A DNA stretch of 64,000 nt, taken from NCBI GenBank assembly GCA_030867875.1, contig JAOWCC010000237.1:8305713-8369712 (forward strand). The letters are read 5' to 3'. The number at the start of each line of letters is the position of its first letter. Positions within the stretch are counted from its first letter, which is position 1. Under the pieces are notes generated by a model. The model searched no databases. It was not told the DNA's origin and saw nothing but the letters and a program-made list of their open reading frames with translations. Position numbers and translations under genes: made by a program. Shown here one piece after another: positions 43,707 through 55,254 of this stretch. This DNA comes from Actinernus sp. WN-2022 (Eukaryota; Cnidaria; Anthozoa; Actiniaria; Actinernidae).

Positions 43707-44700
43707 AAACGATTTGGAGTTATTACATTTTGTGTCTGTCGTCGGCTACAAAGTTGTACATTGTTGTGTAATTAAAAGGAACTACCCAGAGGCGTTGTGA
43801 TTTTATTGACTGTATGACAATAAAAAAACCTTCAAGCCGACCCCAATATTACCTGGTCTATTCAAGGGCCCCTTAAGTGATCTTTTATTGAGGCAAAATA
43901 ACAATAATCAAGGTAGCAAAGGGGTTGTACCTGACGCGTGGTCGGTCAAAATGCGTGAAATGCAGAAAATAGGAGTGCGTGATTTGACACCGTAGCATGA
44001 TGCGTGATTTGCTATTTTAATAGCACGGGAATCATGATTAAGGGCCCATTGACATATTTAAATCGGCCGTTGCTAGGGAAAGTTTGAAGCCTCGTAAAAC
44101 CCGGAAAATTAAAGAGTGGGCAATGATTATTGTCAAGGTGACTCCTAGGGTAAAGTCTTGTAGTTTGATGACGTCATCAAGTGACGTCATGATGACGTCA
44201 TCAAAATCAGAAAATTTATAAACTCTCCAAGAATTTTAAATCTACCAGTAATTTATGAATATTTTCCGAACCTACGGATCAAGGCGCATAAAACCGAGCA
44301 TGCATTTGACATTACGACAAAAAATAAAGATTTTACAACACTTAAGTCCAATTTTAAGCTTTTTTGGCGAATGAAAAGCCATAACTTTGCCATTTATTGT
44401 TGGTTTCCAAAATCCATGCTTCGTTTTGTGGAGAACATGGCCAACAACATTTTAACGGGAAAGTGTTTAGTGAAAGCGCGCTGAAAGTTTAGAATTCTTA
44501 GAAACCGGAAGTGAAGGAATTAACGCATGCGCAATATTACCTGATATCGTTAGCGTGGTTACTCAGCATTGCCACGCGAGAATTTTCGATCGAACAGTGT
44601 TTTCCATCCAAAAGATGTGTTGTTTTCCTATCATTCTAGTGTAGAATAGGCGTGGAGTTCTTTGGGGAGATTAAGTTACGTTACGCTGCAATTTCTGATC
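43707..44700. other. No gene recognised
   Basis: Contains the TGACGTCA cluster listed separately. No open frame of note. Confidence 0.4.
44169..44200. promoter_or_regulatory. Three TGACGTCA palindromes in 32 bp
   Basis: Perfect CRE-type sites at 44169-44176, 44182-44189 and 44193-44200. Such sites bind CREB/ATF bZIP dimers in animals; whether this cluster is functional or part of a repeat is unknown. Confidence 0.5.
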
Positions 44701-44977
44701 GCCTTAAGTTGAGGAATCAAAGAAGACTCGAAAATGAGAGAACTATATCGGAGCATGAGCAGGTTAGTTAGTACAAGTGATCTGTGATGTGTTTATTTAT
44801 AGTGCAGTTGTCGTAGATGAAGGCATGGATGCGACCTCGATCTTTGAAAAACTGTGTCTGGGCTATAAAATTATCCATTTTAATTGCGACATTAGACCCA
44901 GACATTTCTATGAATGATTTGGGGTCCAAAACGGTTTGGGTTTTTGTTATTGTTGAGTTAGATTTTAGAAGCGTTGT

Positions 44978-45160
44978 ATGAAAAGTTCACAAATAAAGGG
45001 TAAGGTCGCAGCTGCTCGGAAAATATTTCTTGATTGGATAACCAAAACAATAGATGTTATTGTATGCTTCGTTCTATTAATCTTTGTTCTATTGTTTGTC
45101 GGTGAAGGTCGCAGCAAATTGGAGCAAATCTTACGAGCGCTGCGAGGCGACCCCAAATAA
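44978..45160 (+). CDS. Possible 60-aa single-pass membrane micropeptide
   Basis: ATG at 44978, basic N-terminus (K-G-K-V-A-A-A-R-K), then a strongly hydrophobic helix (I-D-V-I-V-C-F-V-L-L-I-F-V-L-L-F-V) and a charged C-terminus with stop at 45158-45160. It lies downstream of a short candidate exon (44733-44761, M-R-E-L-Y-R-S-M-S-R with donor AG/GTTAGT), but the phases do not join. Could be chance. Confidence 0.2.
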   Translation: MKSSQIKGKVAAARKIFLDWITKTIDVIVCFVLLIFVLLFVGEGRSKLEQILRALRGDPK

Positions 45161-45440
45161 AACCAAACTCTGTTTCGGTCTTTTTAATATGCACTAGTCA
45201 ATGTACTTAAAACGTAAATGCTATAATTTTTCCACCTCTAATTGTTGTCGATCTTTCTAAAACTTCATTTTTGAATACTTTTTGCCCTCCAGAAAAGCCC
45301 TTCCCATCAAGAGCAATTGTCATTGCCATAATTTGGCATTGGTTAAATTGAGTGATATGTTGATCAGCACGTGACTACTGTTACTGTTCCAATCTATTTA
45401 TGTATTTATTTTAGCCATCTGAAACTTGGAATGGCTAAAG

Positions 45441-46020
45441 CTTTCTAAAGATGCGTCAGTTACACTCACTTTATGATAAGTTTGATGATATAGCAAGGTA
45501 AATATAGATTAATTTAAACAGCCCACTTGACTCAACATATGCTTCAATTTGTCAAAACCATGGGATTCTAGATGATGCTCAGTCATACATGTATATGCAT
45601 TATCAAATGCCCACGTATAAGAAAGGTAAGTTATTGTTGATCAGTTTCTAAATTATTAATTGTAGATTTTCAAATACTGTACTATCAATTATATACAAGC
45701 ATTGTTTTTGTCTATAGAGAGATATTCGAGACCGGAAAACAACTCTACTGAGAGTGTCGACAATGAAGGAAAGATCAGAATTGTTCTTTCAGAAGATGAA
45801 GCAGTATGGCCCAGCCCAGTGCACATCGAGACTTCCGTACTTACACATACTGAGAGATCACATCCACAGACAAATGAAGTTCTGGTTTGAAATGCTTGGC
45901 TGGGGTTATGGTTATTTTTCATGTGTAGTTTCAGAGCACTTGAACAAATCTATCAAGACAATGGGGTGGATGAAAAACGTTTTTTTTACTATACCCACAA
46001 TATATAACCACAAGGGTTGA
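45441..46020 (+). pseudogene. C-terminal exons of a transposase-like multicopy gene
   Basis: Short exon 45451-45497 (M-R-Q-L-H-S-L-Y-D-K-F-D-D-I-A-R then AG/GTAAAT) and a larger one from the TCTATAG acceptor at 45716 containing C-T-S-R-L-P-Y-L-H-I-L-R-D-H-I, F-W-F-E-M-L-G-W-G-Y-G-Y-F-S and E-H-L-N-K-S-I-K. The 'W-G-Y-G-x-F-S...E-H-L-N-K' signature is one I recall from repeated cnidarian transposase-like proteins. The N-terminal and central parts are missing. Its tail overlaps the 3' end of the minus-strand ORF at 45989. Confidence 0.4.
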
Positions 46021-46729
46021 ATGTGTCATTTACTACCGCAATCACGTTAAATTCATTACCTCGCATTACAATAATGCTGTCCTTTCTAATTATATTTGGT
46101 TGAGAATACACAAAGCTGTATCCATTTAGCACTTCTAATGTACCTTCCCCTTTGTATTTGGGAAACCAAAGCTTACCATTCTTTGTCTCAATGTAAGAGT
46201 TCACAAATCCTTGTTGTGCTGCATTCTGATCCTCTGCATATGGGTCTGAACCACCATATGGAATTAAACAATTGTAGCAAGATCCATTACTAGCTTCCTC
46301 AATTGCAAACACAAGCTGACCGGCAGTTAATTGATCCTCAGCTGTGGTAATGTCACGCACAAAAACAAAAAACGGTAGAATCACAGTAACATCTCCAGAT
46401 TTGAAGCGCCTAACCAATGTCTTCTCCCAAAAAAATTCCATCATCCTCTCCAGTGTCCTTATAACAAAACAATTCGACGACCCGTCCAACTTCTCGCACC
46501 TTTGTAGTCGATGTCCAATAGATTTCATAAATACAACTTTAAAAGCATCGATCACGATGTACTTTTCCACAGGGTTATCTGTTGTTATTCGCATAAGATT
46601 GTTGTCAAAAATCTTTGTTATTAATCTGTTTTCAAAAATTATTACCTGCTTGCGGAACAAATCTTGAAGAAGTGTAGTAGGAGGAGTAATTTCGAGATCG
46701 TTCCCCAGAGGCGACAACATGGCCACCAT
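45989..46729 (-). CDS. Intact 246-aa ORF of unknown function
   Basis: A single uninterrupted frame, start context AAGATGGTGGCCATG (an animal-like start; the second ATG is also good), stop at 45989. No signal peptide or membrane segment; the composition is that of a folded protein, with aromatic C-terminal blocks (G-K-L-W-F-P-K-Y-K-G-E-G; V-L-N-G-Y-S-F-V-Y-S-Q-P; I-V-M-R-G-N-E-F-N-V-I-A-V-V) suggesting a beta-rich domain. Cysteines are few, so it is not a zinc finger. No family recognised. It converges on a transposase-like fragment, so it could be mobile-element cargo or a single-exon host gene. Confidence 0.55.
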   Translation of the reverse strand: MVAMLSPLGNDLEITPPTTLLQDLFRKQVIIFENRLITKIFDNNLMRITTDNPVEKYIVIDAFKVVFMKSIGHRLQRCEKLDGSSNCFVIRTLERMMEFFWEKTLVRRFKSGDVTVILPFFVFVRDITTAEDQLTAGQLVFAIEEASNGSCYNCLIPYGGSDPYAEDQNAAQQGFVNSYIETKNGKLWFPKYKGEGTLEVLNGYSFVYSQPNIIRKDSIIVMRGNEFNVIAVVNDTFNPCGYILWV

Positions 46730-47259
46730 CTTGGAAATCGACTACAAATGCGATTACACATGCGCTGTAAGCCAAACCGCTGAAAGAGCCTGCTTTATTC
46801 TCGCAAAGCCTTATGGTCTAGCAAATCAGGGTCCAAATCGCCGTGAAAGTGAATCCCCCTCTTATCACTTCTACTTTTCTTAGCCTTACTACTCCCCATA
46901 CTTATCCTAAACTTATACCACCCCTTACTAATCATAATCTCAAGTTATTTAGGTAATAGAACTCAGTCGCTCTGTCCCAGGGCATCAGCGTTTCTGTTCT
47001 TTAATTCATCAGAAGGAAATGCCAAGGCAAAGTTCTATAACTGGTGCAGGTTTATATTGACGTGTCAGTTCTGTCGATGTACTATGATCATCCAGTGCTT
47101 CCGCCAACTGGCCGCTTGTACAGTCATTACGAAGAACTTTTAGGAAGGTGCTTGTAATAGTTCGCAGTGAGTTTCCTTTGCCATCCCACGTGTCCCATAA
47201 TGTTATCTAAACTTTACCCTGTGACAGCCAATAAAATTGTACAGCACGATCTAAAAATA
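46730..47259. other. No gene recognised
   Basis: The first 60 bp would be upstream sequence of the 246-aa ORF. No repeat ends seen. Confidence 0.35.
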
Positions 47260-47456
47260 TGTGCTGTTTCATCTTCAGAGGTCACCGAAATCCCCCAGAT
47301 AAACGTTTAGGCGATTCCCCATATTTTCCGATGACAGGCGAATCAAGGATTCCCCCTATCATTGACACAGATTTAGATTTATCTCCTCTCAACGTTTTCC
47401 CGAACGTGTGGTTAAACAGAAACCCATCGTCATTAGGAAATCTTATTCCCATCTTA

Positions 47457-48420
47457 TTAGTCTTCACCTGGTCTATTCCCCAAGAACATCAGGGTCTCTC
47501 GCCAGAACGTAAAGTGAAAACGGGCTTTGAGCACGAACATAGGTGTAGCTTGCTTCGGAGTAATCCATGCCACATATTGTTCCTCTTTAACTAGTTTAAG
47601 ATATATTTTCCCCAGCGAAAAAAAATCCACAACCGGTTGGTAATTGTTGTCCATTACAACTCCATCCCATCCAAAATTTGAGGCGTCGGATGCCAAGCGG
47701 ACTGGGAGATGGTGTTCCTTAAACCAAGGCATATAACCTGCCACCCATCCAGAAAGCGCCAGTACTCAAGTTCCTGTTTAAAGGTCCAGTAATCGCAACG
47801 AGTCCTCTTTCTTTCGAAGCCTTCGAAATAGCGATGTTCATTTTCTCGTAAACCGTTTGGCTCCTGGAACCACCTGAGAAAACTATATACACTTTCCAGC
47901 TTTCGTTTGGATACTTGATATAGATAATTGACGTTGTTCAAGGATAGACTCTCTCAAAGTTTGAAATCTCTAGATTTTTGAAGGGGGAGGTGAAATGCTC
48001 GCAAGACGGAATCACAAATGAGACCTAAATAAACCAACTCCCGAGGGCGTGAACGTTGACTTTTCCAAGTTAAGGAAATATCCCAATGACGTTAGGAAAC
48101 TACAAGAGATGTAACTCGCATTGAGAGCCATTGGGATGCCTAGACATCGTAATATGTGGGTTGCGCTAAACCTATGGTCTGGTAGATATACAGAGAAATC
48201 TTCCACCCAAAAGGAAGGTTCGATCGACGTTATTAACCATACACCAACCTCACCTCCCCCACTGGAAGCCTACCAGCCAGCGACTTTCCGAATCGAGGAG
48301 CACATGATCATATCCCGACATTTCCCGTCATCTAGCTTTGTTTGCAGATGGCCTTCGCCAACATATCAGGTAAGGGCGACAATCAAATCAAGCGAGAAAG
48401 GCATATCCTTCATCCATAAG
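47457..48420 (-). pseudogene. DIRS-like retrotransposon reverse transcriptase / RNase H, degraded
   Basis: Minus-strand blocks across changing frames: S-G-Y-D-H-V-L-L (about 48335), W-L-V-G-F-Q-W, T-H-I-L-R-C-L-G-I-P-M-A-L (about 48160), G-Y-F-L-N-L-E-K-S-T-F-T-P-S, R-F-Q-T-L-R-E-S-I-L, then RNase H-type R-L-A-S-D-A-S-N-F-G-W-D-G-V (about 47690) and L-M-F-L-G-N-R-P. The order and the 'Y-F-L-N-L-x-K-S' block fit DIRS-type elements, which use a tyrosine recombinase instead of an integrase. Many stops and shifts; the recombinase was not found. Confidence 0.6.
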
Positions 48421-48861
48421 TTAAGATACCTTTCGTCATCACATAATCTAGTAGGTTTACTGGGCTCCATTATAAAGGGCAATGACGATGTGGGTAGGCG
48501 GAACTTCAGTCCCCCCCCCTATAATGCGCACTGCTCCGACAACTATACGGTTAACTAGCTACTTTGTGACAAAATCCGAAAATTATTTACGAGGGTTGTT
48601 GTGGAAAGCACTTGCTATCGGGAAATCTGAATCACATGAATTACCCCTTGGAATGATGTATGTATTTATGGATGGGAACTCTCTCCCGAATCCATCCTAT
48701 AACCTCACTCGTGTTATCATGTGAAAATGTTATCTCGGCCCACATTTTGATTGGTTATCGATTTCACCTGCCACGAAGTCTCAATTGGAAGTGTGCAGCA
48801 TTCTGGAGTCTACTCGAGACCTCGTAAATAGGAGGGAGTTTCATCCGGAATAGTCACCCCG

Positions 48862-49420
48862 CCATATCAGCTCACGCCGAACTGTCGACACGTTATTCAC
48901 ACAGAACAACCACATTAATTTCGGCTGAACTATACCAGCTAACACCGAGCTGTCCACGCGTGGTATTCACACAAAACCACATATTAATTTCGGCTGAACT
49001 AAATCAACTTAACGCTAAACAGTTTTCATGATATTACACACAACAACTACCGTTTAATTTCGGTTGAACTAAATCAGCTAACGCCAAACTGTCTCCGTGG
49101 TATTACAGAGAAATAACCACCCTAATTTCGGATGAACTATATCCGCTAACGTCAAACTGTCCACGTGGTATTCACGCAGAATAACCACATAAATTTCGGC
49201 TGAAACTCATATCAGCTAACGCCAAACTGCCCACATGGTATTCACACAGAATCACCACATAAATTTCAGCTGGAACTCATATCATGGCTAACGCCAAACT
49301 GCTCACATGGTATTGACACAGAAAAACCACATAAATTTCGGCTGAAACTCATATCAGCTAACGCCAAACTGCCCACCAGGTATTACACAAAATGAGTTGA
49401 AACTCACATCGGTTAAAAAT
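48862..49420. repeat. Minisatellite, about 70-bp unit, eight copies
   Basis: Units contain ATATCAGCTAACGCCAAACTG, TGGTATTCACACAGAA and CCACATAAATTTCGGCTGAA, diverging by 5-20%. Confidence 0.9.
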
Positions 49421-49559
49421 CTTACACAGTAACTCAGCTAGCTAACACCCAAAAAAAAAAATTAAACTTTCCCGGAACACTGATGGCTGTCAACGTACTT
49501 GCCAGATCCGGCGGCACAAAAGTCAACAAGTAGAAGCAACAACAATAAATAAACACACC

Positions 49560-49691
49560 TACTTTTAAGTTTTCTACTACATGGGGAACAGATTGAATCA
49601 CAGGCGGCACTAGTTCTTCCTGCAGAAGGGCAGGTTCAGCCAAAGCTGGGTCCACTGGGCTGGCGGGACGGTCGGGACGCTGTTCGGCCAA
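49560..49691 (-). CDS. First exon, proline/glutamate-rich, possibly ORF1 of the DIRS-like element
   Basis: ATG at 49691, then A-E-Q-R-P-D-R-P-A-S-P-V-D-P-A-L-A-E-P and a charged tail, ending about 49560 at AAA/GTAGGTGTG, a good donor. Same strand and 1.1 kb upstream of the RT remnant, with the minisatellite between. Its role as gag-like ORF1 is an inference. Confidence 0.35.
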
Positions 49692-49699
49692 GAATTCGA

Positions 49700-51599
49700 C
49701 GACGTATAGCAGGTAGATTTCTCTCTATGGCTCGATACTTGAGAAAAGGAGCTGAAATCGAAAACTACAGCTCTTTTATAGCCAGGGTATTGTTATACGG
49801 TTTGAATTCCATTCATTTGCGTGGAATGTTATTTCTTAATCAGTTCCCGCGAGGTTTCAGACCAGTTTGGATGGTGTAAGGGCATCTTACCAGATAGAGA
49901 AAATACGAGGCCAGATGAATGTACACATGCATTTATTTATTCATTTATTTATTTATTTGAAAAGTAATTTTAGCCTGGTGTCAGCATAAAGCAAGGTCCA
50001 TATTGTACAGTTCTTTCTTAATATTACTGTATCACCATCCAACCAAAATTCACAGAAGTGTGAAATTGTATGTAATACATGTATATACAATGGCACTCAG
50101 GCAAACACTTGATACATGAACGTCCAGAACGTACTTAGATGTAGCTATAAAACTAATGTGTACTCATAAGTTAAACCTTGTATTGAGATAAGAGACTAAA
50201 TTTGTTTGTTTTAGGTACATTTTAAATGATACTGTAATACAAAAAAGTATTTCACAACTGCAACATAAAATTATGCTACTACAAATGGTGCTAAATCTAG
50301 CATGTGGGCAAACTGCTATAACAATTTTCGACAGATATTGCAGTCAGCCATTGTTTATTGTGATACATGTTCTGAAATTAATGCCTACATGTAGCTATTG
50401 CTGGCAATTTAAGAAAACTAGGAAATGTGGAGAACTCATATACATTCCAAAAGTAATGAAAAATAACCTTATTTAGATTCCGAAGGCTAGCTCAGTTGGT
50501 GTTGGCATTTAATATGCATGAATACACAATACCGTAATGTGAATAATATTTCCTTTGGAAAACTAGAGATCTACTGTCAACCACATAGCATACATGTTAC
50601 AAACAGGTGTGACCGGAGAACTTGTAGATAACTGTACTGTTGTACTCTTGAGCAATGTTCACATTTTCTAAAGAATGTCTTAGTTGGTCTGCACCTTGCT
50701 GGCTTCGAAAGTGCCTGCCACATGCACGCATGCACGACAGCTATACGTTGTTCGCCATGTTGATAGTTGTCCAACGCATGAGTTCAGATGTATGTGTGTT
50801 CTAAATTGTGATAAAAGTTATTGTGACAACTTATTTACACTAAACATTTAAAAGAAACTCTGGCTGTTGTAACAGATTACCCTTAAATTGTAAGCATTAG
50901 TCTTAAATTGAAATATGTTTTAAAAATGGAAAAATGGTATGTAATTTTTTCAAGAACCGAAACATTTTTTCTATTTTTTAACAATTTTATTGCCTACAAT
51001 TTAAGGGTTATTCCCACACCCGGCCCCCTATCCTGGTTCAGTTGTTCAGCTTGCTCACTGTTTAAAGAATATGGCCCAACTGTGATGCCTAGCTGTCTTT
51101 TGTTTATTTCCGCTTCATGATACTATCAAACTAAAGAGGGAAACTACAAAAGAAAATTTACAAAACACAGATTCAAATATCACACAAAACAGCAGGACTG
51201 TAACGATTTTCAAAAGATTGGAAGTTAACTCGTACAAAACCGACTTTTCAACTCTGACAAAATGGCCACCATAGGGTGAAAAGTATGACGGTTGGTCTAT
51301 ATTCTTGAAAGCAACTGAAAAGCTTTCCAAATATTAAAGGTGCATAGAAAACGAACCAAGCTAAAACTTGAACACCGGGAGGTAGTACAATATGTAAAAG
51401 TAAATGTAAACACTTGTTCTCAATTATTGAGAGATTGTTTCACAGTCGACTATACTCTCTTTAGATATTTTATGAACAGTAACAATAAGTAAGTAAAAGA
51501 TGCGAGGGAAGATGCCTGTTTGGTAATGATACATTTATATTATGATTATTACATGTATGTACTTCATTGGTACATGTGTCCAAATAAAGCACATCTCAA
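49700..51599. other. No gene recognised; (TTTA)n microsatellite at 49930-49962
   Basis: Short frames only (50273-50476 +, 50577-50774 -, 51115-51330 -) without splice or domain support. ATTTATTTATTCATTTATTT microsatellite at about 49930. Confidence 0.4.
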
Positions 51600-51602
51600 C
51601 AT

Positions 51603-51733
51603 GGCAGATCCAGGGGAGGGGCTCGGGGCCCCCTTAATATTATTATCTGTCAAAGATTCAGGCTGAGGAAATCTGTTGCCCCTTTGCTGTGAGGTCCCTC
51701 CCTCCTTAGCTGAGAGTCTGGATCCGCCACTGG
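51603..51733. mobile_element. Short MITE with GGCAGATCCAGGGG / CTGGATCCGCC ends
   Basis: Left GGCAGATCCAGGGGAGGGGC and right GAGTCTGGATCCGCCAC are imperfect inverted ends, about 130 bp apart, purine/pyrimidine-rich inside. Related in design to 16686-16856. Confidence 0.6.
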
Positions 51734-52189
51734 TTACGGTTGCAAAATAAACATCATGTCTATCAACTAAACAAATGTAATAATTACATATCTGGCTAGT
51801 TTCATTTCCAATGAATTAGTTATGCTAAGTCATGAAACACTATAGTGTCTGCAACCCTAAAAGAGTACAATACATATTGCAAATATGATGCTCAACGAAG
51901 TTATTGATTGCTCACGGCTGGTTTCGCTCACAGTGTTTCTGGTCATTAGGTCCCAGGTCCCAGGTCCCATAATGAAACATGCACTCAGTCAGATTGAGTT
52001 TTGCTGAAGGCCGCCATTTTGAGTTACCGCCTGAATGGTGTTGTACATTGGTGTTCGAGCTGCGTTTACAGGAGATCGGAAAGTTATAGTTCCAAGATAA
52101 TTTTGTACAGTCGAAAGCTATTGTCTTCCTGTACAATGTGTTAGATAACATGGTAAGTGTTTGGGAAATAATAGCGAAGGAAGTATGCC

Positions 52190-52274
52190 ATGTCTCGGGG
52201 AGAAAATGTATTCATCAGTGAAACCAAGCCACTGTTCAACGCCGGCCAACTCCAAGAAACGCGAAGAAAAACAG
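52190..52274 (+). CDS. Possible first coding exon of an unknown gene
   Basis: ATG at 52190, then S-R-G-E-N-V-F-I-S-E-T-K-P-L-F-N-A-G-Q-L-Q, ending ACAG/GTCAGT at 52274/52275. The composition and donor are good; the next exon was not found. Confidence 0.35.
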
Positions 52275-52654
52275 GTCAGTACTTGAAGAAATGTTTCATC
52301 GATTTATAACTAGGATTTGTACGTCTAAAGTTGCTTCCGTTTTTTTAACACTTAAGTCATGACATGAACATCTGCCGTGGACGCGCCAATCGAACACGTG
52401 GAATGAATGTCTGTAAATTAACGGGATCATTTTACGATTTTTCGTGCTAGTTGGGTGACTAAATAATATTTATGTTCGAAACAATGAAAACGTTTCCCTC
52501 TGACTTCGACTGAAGTGAATAAAATAATGCCTGAATGAATAAAACAACAACAAACATTGCATTGCCAAAGGCGAACTATCACATTTATTTGTATTCTCAC
52601 TTCACGGGAATAAAAGTAATAAATAACCTGGACAGGATAGGGATCCTTGCTCAA

Positions 52655-52990
52655 ATTTGTGAAAGGGTGGGTACTGCCACCCAGAACGTTATTTGGGTGG
52701 GAGTGCACCGTCCGGGTCTCAAAACCCTGACCCTATTTCAGACCAAAATATAAGATTTTCCATTCCCTTTTTCAGACCTCATAACAAAAGAAATATATGA
52801 AAATGTGCAGTCTCATACTTCCCTGTCCCTATTCCAGACTAAAAATACGACATTTATGACCCTATTTCAGACAGAAACGGCTCGAAAACCATACTCTTGG
52901 TTGTGGCACATTCAAATGTACCCATATAGCTTATATATGGGAGTACACTCCACCCCCTCCTACCTCCTCCCCAGGGTACTGTCATATACT
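52655..52990. repeat. Dispersed repeat R2, copy 2
   Basis: GGGTGGGTACTGCCACCC, internal ACCCTATTTCAGACC units repeated about five times, TATATGGGAGTACACTCC, CCCCAGGGTACT. Same layout as 23491-23935. Confidence 0.7.
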
Positions 52991-53024
52991 GTATTGATTC
53001 TGAATTTACTTCAGAGGAAATGTT

Positions 53025-53317
53025 CTACTTCCTCTTCTTGACTTCTGGAACTTTGTCGAGGATCTGAGGATGGATTTTCCTGTGGTGCTCTTTACACATA
53101 CATCTAATCTTCTCCGGTTTGTCTGTAACACAGGCATGCTGCCTATCGAGCTGATTAAACACGTTGTGTATGCTTTCTGCTCCATGATATCCAAGCCCAC
53201 ATTTCCATTGCCTAACCCACGTAACAATATGCTTTTCTAGAAAGTGCAGCTTTGGGAGGACTGATGCATTTAGAAATTGAGTTCTGTAGATGACCATGAA
53301 GCTCTTGATGTCTTTAT
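53025..53317 (-). CDS. C-terminal exon of a repeated cnidarian protein
   Basis: Minus frame after acceptor TATAATGCAG: K-D-I-K-S-F-M-V-I-Y, then P-K-L-H-F-L-E-K-H-I-V-T-W-V, W-K-C-G-L-G-Y-H-G-A-E-S-I-H-N-V-F-N-Q-L and M-C-K-E-H-H-R-K-I-H-P, ending in a basic tail and stop. 'G-L-G-x-H-G-A-E-S-I-H-x-x-F-N' is a signature I recall from a very abundant uncharacterised marine-invertebrate family, probably transposase-derived. No other exon seen nearby, so likely an orphan fragment. Confidence 0.5.
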
Positions 53318-53819
53318 CTGCATTATAATATGAAAATAATATGAAAAAGTGTAATGTACAATGTACCTGTCAATGTAAACTCCACTTGGGGGAATGTGGG
53401 GAAGGGCTGGAAATTTCACAAAAAAAGGTTTTTAGTCATACTTATACATTAGCCTCCTCCGCAGGCAACTCCTAATTAAAATCGAAGAAATCGAGAACAA
53501 AAGATGTGAAACCGGGCTTTCTGTGGTATAAGAGAGACGAGCAAGGGTCTGAGGATGAAACAAATGAGGGGGGAGGGGAAGAAGGAGAAAAAAAGGAAAT
53601 GCCTGCCAAATATCGAGGTGTATGGACCGACTCCTGTACCATATGGACCTTGTCCTGTATCCCTCTACCCAAGGGAATTATTGCGCTCATCCATATAAAA
53701 CAAAAGTATAAACGTGTTCCAAGATCCCAGTACTGAGTAAAGGTTACAACAGCGTTCTGAAAGATGAAGTCCAGAAAACAGCAGATAGAAAAGGAAAGCG
53801 CTGAACTTGAAGTACTTAA
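53318..53819. other. No gene recognised
   Basis: Contains a purine-rich open plus frame (53506-53736; G-G-G-E-E-G-E-K-K-E) caused by a GA-rich run. Confidence 0.4.
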
Positions 53820-55254
53820 AGGGATACCCGAGTGAAAAACACATTAGGGCTCAAAAGCATCTTTCAGATGTACTTTGTTCAGAAAATGTATTAAAATTTG
53901 TTAAAACTTTTTCAGAGTTGAGAACGAGCCCCTCAAAGTTGGCCCCGCGAAGAAATGGGCGCCGCCATTTTGTTTACATTAATTTCTGTGACGTTTCATT
54001 ACGTCACTTCGTCCCACCGGAGTCTTGCGGCTAACTTGTAGCGACTTGTTTTCTTTGTAGAATTTTCACACGCTCGGAATTAGAGTAGATTTTCATCGAT
54101 ACGGCAAAGCAATTTCGTACTAGAACAAAAATATGACGAAGACGATATTGTGAGAGAAGTTCAGAAGACTGAGAGGACGAAGAAAAGCGTGTGGAAGGGG
54201 AGAATATCAACGAACAACAAAAGGCGACTACCGAGCTAGTGCTATAAAGATTCGCTGTGTTTTTTTGTATGGAACTTGTCAGCCTTAAACACAAGACTAA
54301 AGGTAGATTATTACAATATTGATATCGGCATAGCAATCGAAACTTGTTTAATTTGACCCAGAGAGGTAATCAGGGTGTAGCAAGCCACATAATTTTAATT
54401 TCGTTTAGCTATAACTGATATGTTGTGAAACAACGCGCGCGCGCCAAGTTCTACCACAAACATGCCGGGCTTGATCGCGCCAATGCTTTCACACAATTTA
54501 ATAAGGGAATGGAATTATTTTTTGCAATATAATTGCTCCGAGTGTCTCGTTCTTGTGTCATTGCATATATTCTGCTATGTTGGGCTAGTTATGATCGGTT
54601 TTTACAGGGAGGTTTTAACTTTTCAGGTGTTTCGTTTCAGTTGCACAAAGCCATGCAGTCAGTACAGATCCAACCGGATAACTCGCAAATTATATAGCTC
54701 CAATAATACATAAGTTTCGAAAGCAATGCCAATATCAATATTGCCATAATCTACCTTAGTCTTGCGTTTAAGGCTGACAAGTTCCATACAAAAACACAGC
54801 AAATCTTTACATCATAGCACAACACCAGTTTTGCACTAGCTCGGTAGTCGCCTTTGTTGTTCGTTGATATTCTCCCCTTCCACATGCTTTTCTTCGTCCT
54901 CTCAGTCTTCTGAACCTCTCTCACAATATCGTCTTCATCATATTTTTGTTCTAGTACGAAATTGCTCTGCCGTATCGATGAAAATCTACTCTAATTACGA
55001 GCGTGTGAAAATTCTACAAAGAAAACAAGTCGCTACAAGTTAGCCGCAAGACTCCGGTGGGACGAAGTGACGTAATGAAACGTCACAGGAATTAATGTAA
55101 ACAAAATGGCGGCGCCTATGTCTTCGCGGGGCCAACTTTGAGGGGCTCGTTCTCAACTCTGAAAAAGTTTTATCAAATTTTAATACATTTTCTGAACAAA
55201 GTACATCTGAAAGATGCTTTTGAGCCCAAATGTGTTTTTCACTCGGGTATCCCT
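53820..55254. mobile_element. 1,435-bp foldback element with ~520-bp inverted arms and TTAA duplication
   Basis: Starts AGGGATACCCGAGTGAAAAA, ends with its complement CACTCGGGTATCCCT, flanked by TTAA (53816-53819, 55255-55258). Arms (53820-54335 and about 54725-55254) are over 90% identical; the interior is about 390 bp. Mirror-image open frames in the arms are not genes. TTAA suggests Kolobok or piggyBac-type mobilisation. Confidence 0.9.
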
